A stretch of DNA of 64,000 nucleotides from Laccaria trichodermophora (GCA_018417955.1 JACTVC010000043.1:164845-228844), one strand, 5' to 3'; counted from the first letter of the stretch, positions 22,879 to 35,019 are shown. Numbers and translations: made by a program. Notes: generated by a model from the letters alone, not told the origin.

Positions 22879-23375
22879 CTATACAGCAGGGATCACCCAG
22901 GCTTTGATCACATCCTTCAAATCGGCAATCTCCCCTGGCTTGAATCCCATGTCTTTCAAATCCTTTGTCTTGATGAAGTGGAAGGCCTGAGTACCTGTGA
23001 AACCATTTTCTTTCAGTTGTTGTACAATATTTTCTCCAAGGTGGTGTAAGTTGCAAAATTCATTGATTTGAATGCAGGGACTGGGATGAAGGTGGGATAG
23101 GATGAGGTTAGATGTAGTTGGTGGGGGGGATGGATTGGGGCAACAGCGGGGCGAACAGCAGGGTTGGGAATGGAAGCAGCTGCACAATACATACCAAACA
23201 TATCATTTGGGAGAACAACATTCACGATTGGGGCTGGAGGGCCATTCTCCCTTGCCTTAGCATTGATGTGTGCCTGCAGAAGCAGTGATTTCTTGGCAAG
23301 ATTTTCAGCATTGACTGTGTCGAACAAGGCAATATTGGGTGGCATCTCCAACATTGCGTAAACCTCACCTTTCAA
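22879..23375 (-). pseudogene. SAM-like domain gene fragment
   Basis: The minus-strand translation has ENGPPAPIVNVVLPNDMFGM, then a SAM-like helical region (INEFCNLHHLGENIVQQL, FHFIKTKDLKDMGF, GEIADLKDVI) ending at a stop near 22879. The first part (ORF from 23375) and the SAM-like part are in different frames, joined by an intron or a frameshift around 23050-23210. SAM domains mediate protein-protein or RNA contacts; no specific role can be given. The 5' end is not clear and may be missing. Confidence 0.5.
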
Positions 23376-23429
23376 CTAGCAAAGGATGAGCAGGCAGATA
23401 GGGGACAGGAGGACAGGCTCACCAAGGCT

Positions 23430-24480
23430 GCTGAAGGGGTGTCGATTAACGTCAAGGATTATGAGGGAGGTGGTTGCGAGGTTGCTCAAGGACATGGGGT
23501 CTGGGGGCAGAGTGTAGGGCGGATGAAAAGGCTAACTAAACCAAGACCATGGACGACACTGATGCAGACGAAGTTTTCACAGAGGATGGTGATGTCCTCA
23601 CTCACCCCGTCAAACAATCAACTTGACACTGCTTGAAACCAGTCGCTCAAGTGCACGAATACGGGCTCCTATCCAAACCAGATACCCTACCCTCTCTGAC
23701 GAAGAGATGCTCGGCCTGACGGCGGACAAGCCTCTGAACCCACCACCCATTCACACACTCTCCCCCACTCCCAAACGTCCTGCTGGGCTCTGCATGAACA
23801 CCCCGCCCTGCTCACCCTCCTCACACACCAAATACACACTATTCATGCAGACCCCGTGTAGGCGGACAAATTCTTCCCACAGGGTGTGCTAACTCTCATA
23901 CCATACCTCACCAGACAGAGCTCATCATTGTGCCCTGGGAATGCAGATGAAGTCAGGAAGAAATGATGCCTATCGCTGTGCAATGCGCGTGGAAGGGGTT
24001 GTGTGTTATTCATGTATGTTCTTTCTCTCTCTGAGTAGTTGTTTTGTTGCAAACTCACTCGCACTGTGAAGGTAAAACAAGGTGATCCGCTCTATCTACA
24101 ACTGCCCCCCTCTCGAAGAGGCACTTTTCTTTCGTGCATGAGGGCTCAAGCCCCTCCTCGTTTCAGGTACCTTCTCCGCCTCCTTGGCAGGGCGAACGTT
24201 CAATTGCATCCCGCTCATGCGCCACGGTGTAGCCAAGAGCGTTTTGTCCACTGGTGTGGAGAGGGAGGCACGACGCTTTATGAAAGGGGCAAGACGTTGG
24301 CTATTTTGATGGGTGTCGCGATGTTGCAGAGGGTTGTTCATGATGCGTTTATTGGGTGCTTCTTCGTTGACTGGGCCTCTCCTGCTTTCGCGTCCAAAAC
24401 ATCTACCACCACCACCACAGCAGCAGCAGCCCCATACACCCCAACTTGCTATCCCAATCACTATCATCAAATGCGCATCA
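23430..24480. pseudogene. Gene remnant, copy 1 of a dispersed duplication
   Basis: This stretch is similar over about 1 kb to 27300-28190. Shared blocks are AACGTCAAGGATTATGAGGG / GACGTCGAGGATTACGAGGG, CGAGGTTGCTCAAGGACATG, CCCACAGGGTGTGCTA / CCCGCAGGGTGTGCTA, and a plus-strand stretch reading FRYLLR..(A/L)LGRA..ALILMD-like, ending in SKTSTTTTT. Both copies are full of stops and frameshifts. I do not recognise the protein. Confidence 0.5.
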
Positions 24481-25060
24481 ACGCACGATCAACACATCAC
24501 AAGCAGCACTTCGTCAACCATTCTACAAACCCTCAACGCAGGGAATCAGAGCGCCCCCCAAGGGTGATCGTTGTGTGGTGGGGCCTCTTGGGGTTATGGG
24601 GTCACGGTGCAGCTGGGGAAGGGGTGTTGGATGAGGGAGAGGGAGATGAAGGGTCAGAGTTAGATGCACCCAACGTGATGAGGCTCACCATTTCCATGGT
24701 GCGCACCTCTGGTATGCTCAGGAGTGTCCTGACTGACCCAGCTCTCCCCTCCGCCACTTGTTCTGCAATTGTTGCTATTACTTGTCTTCTGGCAACCATA
24801 GTCATTGTAACATTTGGATGTCTACTCGGCGATTCGCAAATCCTATAAAAGTTTGATAAAAGTGACACAAAGGCAATACATAGTTCGAGATGCAGCTACC
24901 AGTGCTTGAGGGGTGCGAAACTGTTCATCAAAGCCAATCACTCGTAAAATACACCTTCCTTTGAAAACACTGTAGACTTTGAGAACATACTTAGTATGAT
25001 GAACCAAAGCCTTTTGTAGATGAAGTTTCAAATGTCTACCTGCTAATCATCCCTACGGGC
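24481..25060. other. Unassigned stretch, possible minus-strand gene remnant
   Basis: A minus-strand frame around 24602-24868 (TMTMVARRQVIATIAEQVAE, then GRAGSVRTLL) looks protein-like but has no recognised domain and no clear start or splice pattern. Nothing else is supported. Confidence 0.3.
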
Positions 25061-25079
25061 CAAAAGTCACGATAGCCAC

Positions 25080-26560
25080 CCATCTTTCAGTAGCTCTTGG
25101 GCACTCGGTCAAAGTTTCGGATCTAACATCAAGCATCTGCGCAAGAATGGAGTGGTGCCTAGAATCTTGCTCTCGTCAACGACTTTAAGTTCTCACAAAG
25201 GGACTTCGAGGGTGGATGTTTAGAATTCGCTGGTTGTGTGAAGAAGCGTGCCTAAGTCAAGAAAGTGATGAATCGTCGAGGAGAGTATGATTAGATGAGG
25301 TTACACTCACCTTTCTCATCAAAGTATTTCTTCCGATCCTTGCAATCTTTGAGAAATTCATATGGGAATGGCCCTAAAACCTCTACCATATACTGCAAAT
25401 GGAGTTCATGCGAGTGATTACGAGCGTCCTGGCCGAAAAGGTGCAAATTGGTGAGAATTTCAAACACCTATGTAGGATGCATTCAGTCTCAGCGGAAGCG
25501 ATAGGTAGCCAACGTACAAGGCAACCGACAGTCCAGATGTCGATAGCGGACGTCCAAGGATATTTGAGGGTCACTTCGGGGGCGCGGATTAGAGATGGTT
25601 GACGAAGAAACTCTCTCCTGGGCGCGTCGACGGGAGTGGCTGTTTATGTATCGTCGGTAAGAGTGAGTGAAAGTAGAAGGCAAGATGTGCTCACCTTCGC
25701 TGTAATCCATCAGTCGCACCGATATGTCCTCAATAGATTCACAAAGGCTAAAATACGGTAGAGACTGAACGTGAAAAGACAAGGTGTGAATTCAGTGGGT
25801 TTAGGTTTAGGGGAGGGCCGTATGAGTGCAGACTCCGACTGGATTGATTCGCTTATTCGAGAAGTCCTTGGTTCAGGTATTGAAAGAAGGACGTTCTTGG
25901 ATTTGAGATCTTCACATATGATCATCAGCATGGATAAGAATGTGTGCAGGGTCAGACCCACCAGTGTGAATATACCCGCATTCACGATGAAGGTAGTCCA
26001 GAGCGAGAAGAGCCTGTTTTATGATGCGCTTCACAATGGGCAGGGCGAGCCATCCTGCCCAGGCACTCTAAAGTTTGCTATGCTCGAGCTCAACGGCTCC
26101 ATCACGAAGCATATGTGACCGCCGGCCCCGCTGTTGGCAATAAAACAACGTCGGAGGGTCAAGCAGTGATTGAATCCGGGGCTGTTGGGATTGGCAGATT
26201 CGATCTTCCGGAATACCTCTCTCTCTCTGGTAAATGACCCCCGACGATTGTTGCAGAGGCTTGTGACGTCAAGATTTACAAGGCAACGACGGTTCTTGTG
26301 TCCGCCGAGTGGTCGCTGTAGTGATGTTTAGAAGACTAGTAAAAGAATTTGCCAGCAACTCACAGCGCGAGCCACACGGAGGAGTTGGCGGCCCAACCCA
26401 ACTAACTTTATGATCGAAAAACGGTTGACGGAGGGAAGCTCAAATAAACGCACTTTGCGGACGAGCTGATACCCATCTAGCGAACGTCCAACTGCAGCAG
26501 AGGTGATGTATCCAAAGCCCTCCTCGAAAGTCGAGAGCAGAGGTTCCTCCGGGGGCACGG
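25080..26560 (-). pseudogene. SRPK-like protein kinase pseudogene
   Basis: Read on the minus strand, exons give an N-terminal stretch (PEEPLLSTFEEGFGYITSAA, GRSLDGYQLVRKV, then GWAANSSVWLAR), a beta-strand with Lys (VVALKILTSQAS after one stop), HICFVMEPL, DLKSKNVLLSIPEP and ISVRLMDYSEGE. The substrate-binding region follows (TLKYPWTSAIDIWTVGCL), then VFEILTNLHLFGQDA and YMVEVLGPFPYEFLKDCKDR. This order and spacing match fungal SRPK-type kinases, which phosphorylate Ser/Arg proteins. The final exon has several stops, and at least one stop falls in the ATP-binding lobe. No inserted element explains the damage; it seems to have decayed by point mutation. Confidence 0.75.
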
Positions 26561-26599
26561 CCCTTCCTCCCATCGCGGCGGCGAGGAGCTTGGGATCGA

Positions 26600-27290
26600 T
26601 TACGCTGCCTTGTTTAATCCCGGGACTAGTATTGATATTGTACGCATTTAGGCACCTCCAAAGTTCCTAACCGGGTGTCAATCCGAGGAAGGCGATTTGG
26701 TAGGTAGTAAGCTAGCAAACTTGTTAGCGGAAATGATGGTGGTCGAAGACGATTGTTGACGTTGATCAAACTCGGGTTGCTCGACGTTTGTTTTGGTCGT
26801 TGTCCCTTTCCACTACCACGAAGAGTCGCCAAATTTCACTCTTTGCACATATAACGACCTCCAATGCTCCCCACGCTGCCTGCCTTCTTCCTGCAAAAAT
26901 TTGGGACCACTGTCACTGTACGCATATAGCCACATCCGAGCCCACATACGAGCGCCTCCCTCATTCTTTCCTTTCGTCGTGCAACTTCGAGGGAATCCTT
27001 ATCATAGGATCGGTACTCAGTACTCATTAATCATTAGCTGCATCGCGGGCATTCGCGGCTCTCGAAACTGACGCTTCACGTACACATTCTCGCAAAAGGT
27101 GGCCTGCGTTCAATATGCGAGAAAGTTCAATGGTACGTCAGAAAATGCCAACTGCATGCTTGGCTTACGGGACGTACAGACATCGCATTGGTACCTATCA
27201 CGAACACTCTCTTGGGCTCTCCCCTCATGCGCAAAAGAACTCGACACACCGTCATCCACTTCCTCTCATCGGTTCTTGGACAGGACGGCG
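26600..27290. other. Unassigned stretch with no convincing gene
   Basis: Several short open frames on both strands (such as 26626-26832 minus and 26836-27027 minus) overlap one another and lack recognised motifs. It may be the 5' flank of the kinase pseudogene. Confidence 0.35.
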
Positions 27291-27299
27291 TAGCCACTA

Positions 27300-28190
27300 A
27301 TGGGGAGGGGTGTTGCTTGACGTCGAGGATTACGAGGGAGTCGCGAGGTTGCTCAAGGACATGGGGAGTGCGGTGGATATGGCGGTTCGCTCAATCCAAG
27401 GCCATGGATCACACCGATGCAGACGTGCCCGCAAAGGACAGTGGTGCACTCACTCCCAACCCCACTGTTGACAAATTAATCCGAACCTGATGGGTCGCCC
27501 AACTGAGCGAATACTCTCCAAACTATCTACCCTCTCGGACAAAGCGAGCTGAAGCCTCTGATGGGCTCTGGGCGGACACTCCTTCTTCCCCCTCCTCACA
27601 CACCACAACCTCACTATCCACGCGGACCTCGCATTGGAAGAGAAACTCGTCCCGCAGGGTGTGCTAGATCTCATGCCCAGCAAGACAGAATTTATCATCG
27701 CGAAGAAGTTCCTTGGGAATGCAGATGAAAGCCATGAAGAAATGGTGCGTTTCGCTGTGGAAGGCGCGCGGAAGGGGTTCGCGTATGTTCTTTCTCTCTG
27801 AGCATTTGTCCTTTTACAAACTTACTCCCACTATATAGTCACAACAAGCCGATCTCGATATATACGACCACTCCTCTGACGAGACACTTTTCTTCCGTAC
27901 GCGAGGGTTCGAGCCCCTCATTTCAAGTATCTCCTCCGCGTTGGCCAGGCCGACGTTCGTTGGTATCCCACTCACGCACGGGAGCGTGGTTGTGGGAGCA
28001 GGGTACAGATGCCGGAGTATGCGTTGGTTATTTTGATGGATGCTACGAGGTTGCAAAGTGTTCTTGATGCACTCCTGGGCGTTTCTTCGTTAACTGGGCC
28101 CACTCCTACTTGTACGTCTAAGACATCCACCACCAAAACGACAACGACAGCAATCCCATACACCCAAGTCGCTATGTACCAGACGTATTG
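27300..28190. pseudogene. Gene remnant, copy 2 of a dispersed duplication
   Basis: Partner of 23430-24480. Plus-strand reading gives LVPQGVLDLMPSKTEFIIAK, FLGNADESHEEMVRFAVEGA, and after a possible intron FRYLLRVGQADVRWYPTHAR, YALVILMDATRLQSVLDALL, LTGPTPTCTSKTSTT. This copy is less decayed than copy 1. Function unknown. Confidence 0.5.
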
Positions 28191-29850
28191 TATCTAGCCT
28201 CCAAAACGACATCCCCTTTTTGAGGAGACAACGACTTCCTGGTGATCACATGCTCGAGCACCCTAGTTAAACGGTAACTCTTTCGAGGAGTGGTCGTCCA
28301 GAGAGAGATCCCGGATCCAAGAAATGTGGCTTGATTGGCGCATGTCGGGCAGCAAATCCTACGTTCTTCCACTACATCCGTCTACCCCAGAATCCGCGTT
28401 TCTACCCCCTTGGGTTCCGACCTGCGCGGGTCTCCCAATTCGAACATCTTCACGTCCAGAGTGCTGTGTCAGCGTTCCACTTGCCCATGTGCAACGTGCC
28501 ACCTGAGCAGCTCTTGTTAACTTCGACGTTTTGTTCACGGCAACGGACGAAAGCCCAAACCACTCCTTCATCCTCTTGGTTCCCTCGCGGCTCCACGTTA
28601 CGATAATGCATCTGCCTCGGCCTTTTCCATCCATTGAGATCTCACTCGAGTCGCAGGGTCTTCGTATCGCAATGCTGCATCCCAATCTCCGCAATTGCTG
28701 CCGTATACGGTAACGGACGGGAGCTCTTGAAGCCATACATCTTCCCGTAAAGCACTCGCAGTCTCCTCCACCATTCCCCTTGGCCTTCTCGTTGTGCCTC
28801 TTTTTTGAACCTGCCGTGGTACCCTATCTCGACGATTGATCAGATATGGCGTTTGGCCGCTGGCATTACTCCCCGGACCTACATGAGCCCAAACCACACC
28901 CCGCCTTTTCTCTCTTTGCATTCTAGTTTTGTCCTGGACGAGAAGTAAGAACTCAAACCACCCATCTTCCGTCGTTAAGAGTGATGCAGTCACAGCTTCC
29001 TCCTCCATCCTTTGCCTTCTCCTCATGGCGCATTTCTTGCGCTTGACAACTCACTCCGTCCGACGATCTATGTTTGCCGGGACTTCCTAGATTTGTCCGA
29101 ACCTGATTCTTCCTGCGTCTCGACATTTACCCAATCGCTCCATGTGTCTCAAGCTGAAGCTCCAAGTTCCACCCCCCTTTTCGCATCCAAACAGATGCTG
29201 CAGTGTGGTGTACTGCGCAGCCTACTTCGCGAGTTGACAGCAGCCCTCTCTCGTCCTCTTGGAGTGGTTTGCTGGACAAAGGCAACTTTTCCCATGTTTA
29301 CCCTCACTACTTCACGACTGTAACAAGGCAGTATCCCAACAAGAAACTTTTCTCTCTCTTATAAACGCGCTCCATGGGCCTGTTATACACCATCTCCGCC
29401 ATGTGATCGTCCACTGCTAGTACTACTACTACAGTACTAGCATGGCGTGCCCGAGGTCCCCTTCAAGCCACCGAGCCCATGATCAATCAAAGCAACTGTA
29501 CTGAGGTGCAGCCTGAGGTGGATTGCAATTTGCGCCTCGACTGGATTGTACATTCACCGCACACCGTCCTGTCGAGCTCCCTCCCTTCCCAACTCTTAGT
29601 GACAAGTCTTGGCGCTTCCGAACCGGACCCCGACTCAGGTTCTTGGGCTCCCAAGTTCCAAGGGTCCAACCCTTCTTTCAAGTTCGGAAGTTCCTGGCTA
29701 AATTTCTTCCGATTCGGACTCGCGCTTACCTCCGTCCGTGTCCGTGCCCTTCTGATTCATAGCCTTGAACGAATTGGGCATACTTTGTGTGGGAGTTGAC
29801 TGTGTAGTTTCGTGCTTGCGGTTCAATGTACATACATTGCAATGCGTCGT
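28191..29850. other. Unassigned stretch, overlapping short frames only
   Basis: Open frames exist on both strands (28598-29026 minus, 28331-28606 plus, 29479-29799 plus) but they overlap, lack domain signatures and show no consistent splice pattern. I see no supportable gene. GC content is higher than in the hairpin elements to the right. Confidence 0.35.
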
Positions 29851-30103
29851 GTTTTGAGGTATAAAACAAAACGGATATTTAAGGAACTGTAAGCCAAGCG
29901 AGCGAGTCTCAGGTCTGGAGTGTGGGATGGGAGAAGCATATATATAAAGAGAGAGAGAGGGCGGCCAATTGCAAAATTAGAAGAAAGGAAGCGGAAGCTG
30001 CGGAAGAAGGTTGGTGTAGGGTGGAGACCAACACTGACTACGTATCTCAACCCACGAAAAAATAATAACAAAACAAAGAAAAGAGAGGGGAAAGGGTGGT
30101 GTA

Positions 30104-30513
30104 CAGTCGTCCACCCCTTAATGATACACCACCCCCATTTGATATACTTTTGACTAGCAGATATCTCGCTCAATACTAGACCGATTTTTACGAAACAAGT
30201 TGTAATAAGTAGAACAAACTCATATCTACCACTGTACATAATTTGGATGCAATTGAGGCAAAATTGGCAAAGCTGTGGAGCATACAAAATGGACAGTTTT
30301 TCAGAAATAGCCAAATACAGTCAAACCACTCAATGATACACCCATAATCTTAGTTTTTCTCTGTGAAATGTGGGTCAAACACTCTGAAATTTGGTATGGT
30401 TGTAGAAGGGCATTTATCTGAGTTTTTATGTAGTTTTTGTAGAGAAAGGTTGTGCTCAAATCTGTTGAAGCTAATTTCTCATTTTGGGTGTATCATTAGC
30501 AGGTGGATGACTG
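30104..30513. mobile_element. 410-bp TA-flanked MITE (Tc1/mariner-type)
   Basis: The left end CAGTCGTCCACCCCTTAATG and right end CATTAGCAGGTGGATGACTG are inverted repeats of about 28 bp with a few mismatches, continuing through ATACACC. TA lies on both sides (30102-30103 and 30514-30515). There is no ORF. TA target and length fit a non-autonomous Tc1/mariner element. Confidence 0.85.
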
Positions 30514-30911
30514 TAGGCTGTCAAAAACTCAAAAAACCATTGAACATTGAAAAGAGAAAAAAGATATGGTTCAAAGATGAAAGATGGGGGGGTAAGAGTG
30601 ATGAGGGACACAACAAGTTCGGTGGGTGGTGTTCATCTTTGATACAAAGAAGACACGGGGGGGTAGGTATCATTATAGCAGGGGATGTCGATTGGGATTG
30701 TGGATCAAAGCAATGGCCATGAAGCAGAAAAAAGGAAGGGGTGGGAGTTGGGTGGGAGCACAAGAAGGCGGAGAAAAAAAGTCGAGGTTACAGCAGTCCA
30801 CATTCCCTTGAATGGAGCTGAAGTAATATATCTTGAATTGCACTCAACACAACTATCATCCAATTCACCCGCATCAGCCATCATCTCAAAAAAGAAGGGG
30901 GACTGGTGGCT
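30514..30911. other. Spacer with no gene seen
   Basis: AG-rich sequence without a convincing ORF. Its last bases (ACTGGTGGC) look like the outer terminus of a hairpin-family element whose continuation begins at 31651, so the element at 30912-31650 seems inserted into that terminus. Confidence 0.4.
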
Positions 30912-31650
30912 CATCAGGAAAATGATTTTTTCCTGTAGTTTGGCCATATTTACATAGCCTCTGTAGGCTCTATAGGTCAACATAGGTTTATCATTACCTC
31001 TGTAGACTGTGGTAGGTACAAAAGCTAATTTAAGCCTACAGTAGACTATCAAAATAAATCTTGCCTCATCAAGAATCTGGGCTGATAATGACATGATATT
31101 ACAGTAAACAGAGATGTGAAGAAAGTTATGATCATAATGCAGTATATATCATACAAGCTGCCCTGGGCCCCAATATTTTAGACATATTCCTCATTGTGGT
31201 GTTAATGTGCAGTGGGTGTTAATGATTTTTCTAAAAGGTTGCTTTCAGCACTGGTGATATGTATGGTATAAACAGATGTCTGTTTCAAATGCTTGAGTAG
31301 ACTAGCTGTTAAGTTGCATACCAAATAATCACTAATGTAAGCCTTTCCATGAGACTGTGAGTTCAACTCTTGTAGGATGCAATATTTATTTAGTAAGTTC
31401 CCAGCCTAAGTATGACTTGAATTTCTGAAATTTGTACAAGTAAGTATTTGGCACAGTGAGCACCTCAGCAAGAGGTGAATTATATTTTTGGTAGAAGGGG
31501 GTTGAGATACAGTACCTATGGCAACCTACCACCAGCCTACATAGGGTACTCAGTGACCTATGAGACCTATATATCAGGGGTCAACCTAAAAAGCTATAGT
31601 TCCTATATAGGCTACATAGACCTACGTAGGTTTCAAATGTTTTCCTGATG
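30912..31650. mobile_element. 739-bp palindrome-rich element with CCTACxTAGG repeats
   Basis: CATCAGGAAAA begins it and TTTTCCTGATG ends it. Subterminal CCTATATAGG / CTACGTAGG palindromes occur at both ends and a tRNA-like unit lies inside. The layout copies that of the KDZ-type elements with different termini and repeat motif. Joining the flanks gives ACTGGTGGC-TGCCACTTTTATC, close to the end of the 50.97-54.95 kb hairpin element, so it probably sits in a hairpin-family terminus. The TSD is not clear. Confidence 0.65.
31303..31385 (+). ncRNA. tRNA-like unit in the CCTACxTAGG element
   Basis: An A-box-like TAGCTGTTAAG (31303) and a B-box-like TGAGTTCAACT (31358) are spaced as in tRNAs. GAGACTGTGAGTTCAAC resembles the T-arm of the element E cassette. 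No T-run terminator is evident. Degenerate. Confidence 0.5.
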
Positions 31651-32667
31651 CTGCCACTTTTATCATAAAACCAAGGCACTTGCCTGTAGAGCTGTGTGTA
31701 TAAGTCCACAAGTTTTATGAAAGGCCTTTCATAGGTGTGTCCCATGTCTTTTTTTCTCACAAAGGCTATGTTCTTTTCATAAAATGTAGGCAAAGACCAC
31801 AGGACCCTTTCATAACATTTCTTAGGAGCTTTCATAAAAGCTTTCATAATTATTACTATGTACTTTCTATGAATATTTCATTGAAGCTGTTCAGTTCTTT
31901 CATTGTACTTTTCATAATTAAACCTGTGCACTTTCATTGAATATTTCATTGACTATGTTAGGTATATTCATTGCCTCTATCATATTTGATGGTGTGCGCT
32001 TTCATTGAATATTTCATTAGGAATATTGGATGCTTTCATTGTACTTTTCATAATTAATGTTGTGTGATTTCAATAAATATTTCATTCCCTAGGTCAGGTG
32101 TATTCATTGCCTCTTTCATAATTAATGCTGTGTGCTTTCATTGTATATTTCATTAGGAACTTCAACCATTTTCATTCCCCTTTCATTAATTAATGCTGTG
32201 CGCTTTCACTGAATATTTCATTTTCAATTCTGGGTGCTTTCATTGTACATTTCAATAAATATTTCATTGGCTAGGTTATATGTATTCATTGCTTCTTTCA
32301 TAATTAATGATGTGCACTTTCATTGAATATTCCACAGCTTTCATTGGGATTTTTCATTGAGTATCTCTCAATATTTCATTCCAATTTCATATCTACCCCC
32401 AGGGCTATCATTATGTTTTTTCATTATATTCCATGATAGCAATAAAATAGCTATTATGGTCTGCATTGGGTGGGTGTTCACATGACCAATTTCCAAAAAT
32501 GGTAAAAAAAACAAAAGTTGTAGCTCTTCACCATAGTTTCCTGAATCAGTTGGAATTATGTCCTAAAGTGCTTCCATTGTGGAGATATGAGGTAAAATGT
32601 TTTCAAAAGTGCTATTTTTTTTTTTTTTTTTTTTGCATTTTTCTACATGAAAAGAACACTAAACAAC
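31651..32667. mobile_element. Hairpin-family element, left part only
   Basis: It starts CTGCCACTTTTATCATAAAA, matching the terminus of the 13.57-16.80 kb hairpin (CTACCACTTTAATCATAAAC). TTTCATTGAATATTTCATT repeats follow. From 32450 the conserved core appears (GTTCACATGACCAATTTCCA, CCTAAAGTGCTTCCATTG, CATGAAAAGAACACTAAACAAC). At 32668 it is cut by a decayed LTR retroelement; the second arm is not found. Confidence 0.7.
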
Positions 32668-32907
32668 TGTAATCCCATTGATTACTACTGATGACTATTG
32701 TTTGGCAACAGCTTTGCATTACACTACTTCTGCATCTACATATGCACTTCCTCTTTCCTCAGAAACGACCATCCTCTTCATATCCCTTACTTGATCCTGT
32801 ATTCCCCTTGCTTAGATACTCTCAGAATCATACACCTGGTTAACTTCTGTGAGTATCTCTGAGTCTTCTAGTGTTTTCTATCCCTCCTCTTGAGGGATAG
32901 GTTTCCA
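32668..32907 (+). mobile_element. Decayed gypsy LTR related to the intact element
   Basis: TGTAATCCCATTGATTAC through GGGATAGGTTTCCA aligns base by base with the 55372-55595 LTR (TGTAATCCTGGATTAC..GGGATAGTTTTCCA) with many transitions. Similarity continues past the LTR into the leader (CTTTTTTTGAAGTTACACCT) to roughly 33050. It is inserted in the hairpin-family core. No coding region or second LTR follows. Confidence 0.75.
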
Positions 32908-33379
32908 CTTTTTTTGAAGTTACACCTCAGTCATAGTTTCTGATGTCCTTGGTGGCTACTAGCCATTTTATCGAAAGAACACACCGATTTCTGCTTGCTG
33001 GCATGTCCAACATGCACATATATCCACCTCCTTGGGCACTGCCCTAGCCAGCACATACATGTGCCTAACCACCAATACTGTTGGAATGGGCAGAGGTGCT
33101 TCCCCAGCATATAGCTAGCTGGGTAGATGGTGGTATTGCGGTCAGTAGCTACTACATGTGATGCATGTATGTATGTGCACATGACCATGCTCTGGAGCAG
33201 GGAATCCCTATTACATCTGCCCCCTTCCCATAAGGCAATGTCCCTGTTGCCAGCTGCTGAAAAGGAAGAAAAAATCTAAGAGGACTAAAAAAGATGTAAA
33301 GTAGAAATCCAAAAGTAAGCAAAGCAATGAAAGAAAAAGATGTGATGGACACAATAGAAATGTAAAGAAATATCACTGA

Positions 33380-34124
33380 TGCCTTCAAAGCTTGACTCAA
33401 ATCTGAGAGGCATGGATCAGATTCCCAATCAAGAGCCATAGGAATCTTCAATGGGGTTGATGGCAATGGCAGTGCAGTGAGGTTTGAGACTGGAATGAAG
33501 TGTTGACAAGGAACAGCTTGAAAGACAGGGAAGAATGGTGGGGTTCAACATGGTCGGAATGGTGGCTGGGGCCAGAAAGGTCACGGCAAGGTTGGTTTTT
33601 AGGGAATAGGGGGACAATAGGTGTGGAGGCAGCGTTGTCAGACCAATCAAAGGCTGGGGGATCCAAGGTAGGAGCAGTGGTGGCAGCAGGGGGCAAATCC
33701 ATAAGCTGGGCTTGAGCTTCGGCATTGACAAGAAGAGGTGGAGTGGTCTGGGATGAGGAAGTGTGATGTGAGGGGGAAACCTGAATAGCAGCATCAAGAG
33801 AAGGTGGGCGAGCCTCAATGGAATCAACCTGAATCATAGCGTTGAGCTCATTGGCAGTGCAGGTGTGTCCCTCAGGAAGTCCTACGCCACAAGAGAAGCA
33901 ATCTGTTTTTGTGTCAAAACACCAGAAGCCATGGCCTGCTGCCTCCCATTCCTTCCTCTCATTCAGTATTCCCATTATCTGTCCTTCATCTGCACCATCA
34001 TGAAATGCCTGCTTCACATCCTTGTCCTTGAAAAGCTCTGTTCCCCTTCGAAATCCATCCCTTGACCCTTCCTGAAAGGTGTGCGCCCAAATGAGGCCTA
34101 ATGGCAAGTCTGGCGATGACTGGT
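33380..34124 (-). pseudogene. Gene fragment of unknown function, frameshifted
   Basis: The minus-strand frame reads LIWAHTFQEGSRDGFRRGTE, DVKQAFHDGADEGQIMGILN, FWCFDTKTDCFSCGVGLPEG, then a Pro/Ser/Thr-rich tail. The end seems to continue in another frame as LKIPMALDWESDPCLSDLS before a possible donor near 33390. The CxxC and CxH residues might bind metal. The apparent ATG start at 34185 lies inside the terminal repeat of the next element, so the true 5' part is missing. I do not recognise the family. Confidence 0.5.
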
Positions 34125-34857
34125 AGCTACCATTTACATCATGAAAATGTGGCAGTTGCCATGGGCCATCTTGATTAGCTATCACGTTGGAATGAAACAG
34201 TTTTTCATTCCTGTTTCATTCCTGTCCATGGTGATGAAATAGAACTGCTTGTGATGAACTGGAATTTCTTTCATTTTGGCTTCATCCATGTCATTGAGCT
34301 GCCTCATTTTTGTTTCATTCATTTTGGTGCATGTGTTTCATTCCATTGTGAGATGGGAGGTGATTATGTAATTGATGGGAACAAAATGTAAGTGCCCTAT
34401 TTGGCAACACCACTGCTAGCTCTTTGCATATATCTGCCTCAAATCCAAAAATACCCCCATATGGCCCCTCAATCCACTGCAGAAGGGCACAACCCATATC
34501 AGGCATCATTTGTATATTATTTCCTTATTTGTACAGGTACACATCATTGAAATAACTGTCCAGAAAGAATGAAATAATTGTCAGGAATGAATGAAGCAGA
34601 ATCAAACTTATTCTTTCTGGCAGGAATGAAGCAGAAGTGAGAATGAAACAGAATGAGGCAAAAGGTGTTTCATTGAAACAAAAAATGAAAAAAAAAAAAA
34701 AACATCACAAATGAATGAAACACACCTTTTCTGAAGAAATGAAATAAGTGCTGTGAAATGAAATGAAATCATTTCATTTCATTCACAGTAGCTGACCAAG
34801 ATGCCTCATGGCAACTGCCACATTTTCATGATGTAAATGGTACCTACTAATGGATTA
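34125..34857. mobile_element. 730-bp hairpin-family element
   Basis: The left end GGTAGCTACCATTTACATCA..TGGCAGTTGCCATG is matched in inverted form by CATGGCAACTGCCA..TGATGTAAATGGTACCTAC at 34813-34857. Between them are TTTCATTCC repeats and their complement. The terminus resembles GTGGTAGCTACCACTT of the large hairpin. A TSD could not be fixed. Confidence 0.65.
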
Positions 34858-35019
34858 TGACACCACATTCCACCACAAGAGAATCCCCTAGATGACGAAG
34901 TTAATCCCTTAAAGTTAAAAGTCGCAGAGGACCCACTGCGCAACATGTTCAAAGAACTTGGATCAGAATTTGAAGGAAAATTATTGGAGGTAGCACTTCA
35001 GTCACCCATTTTTGGGTAC
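34858..35019. other. Short spacer, possible coding trace
   Basis: The plus strand can be read as KVAEDPLRNMFKELGSEFEG, which looks protein-like, but it is too short and isolated to assign. Confidence 0.3.

Noticed and set aside
28598..29026. 142-codon minus-strand ORF as a gene
   Set aside because: No recognised motif, overlapping frames on the other strand and no splice pattern; kept only as unassigned sequence.
34126..34185. N-terminal start of the gene fragment at 33.4-34.1 kb
   Set aside because: This part belongs to the terminal repeat of the 34125-34857 element, whose inverted copy lies at 34813-34857.
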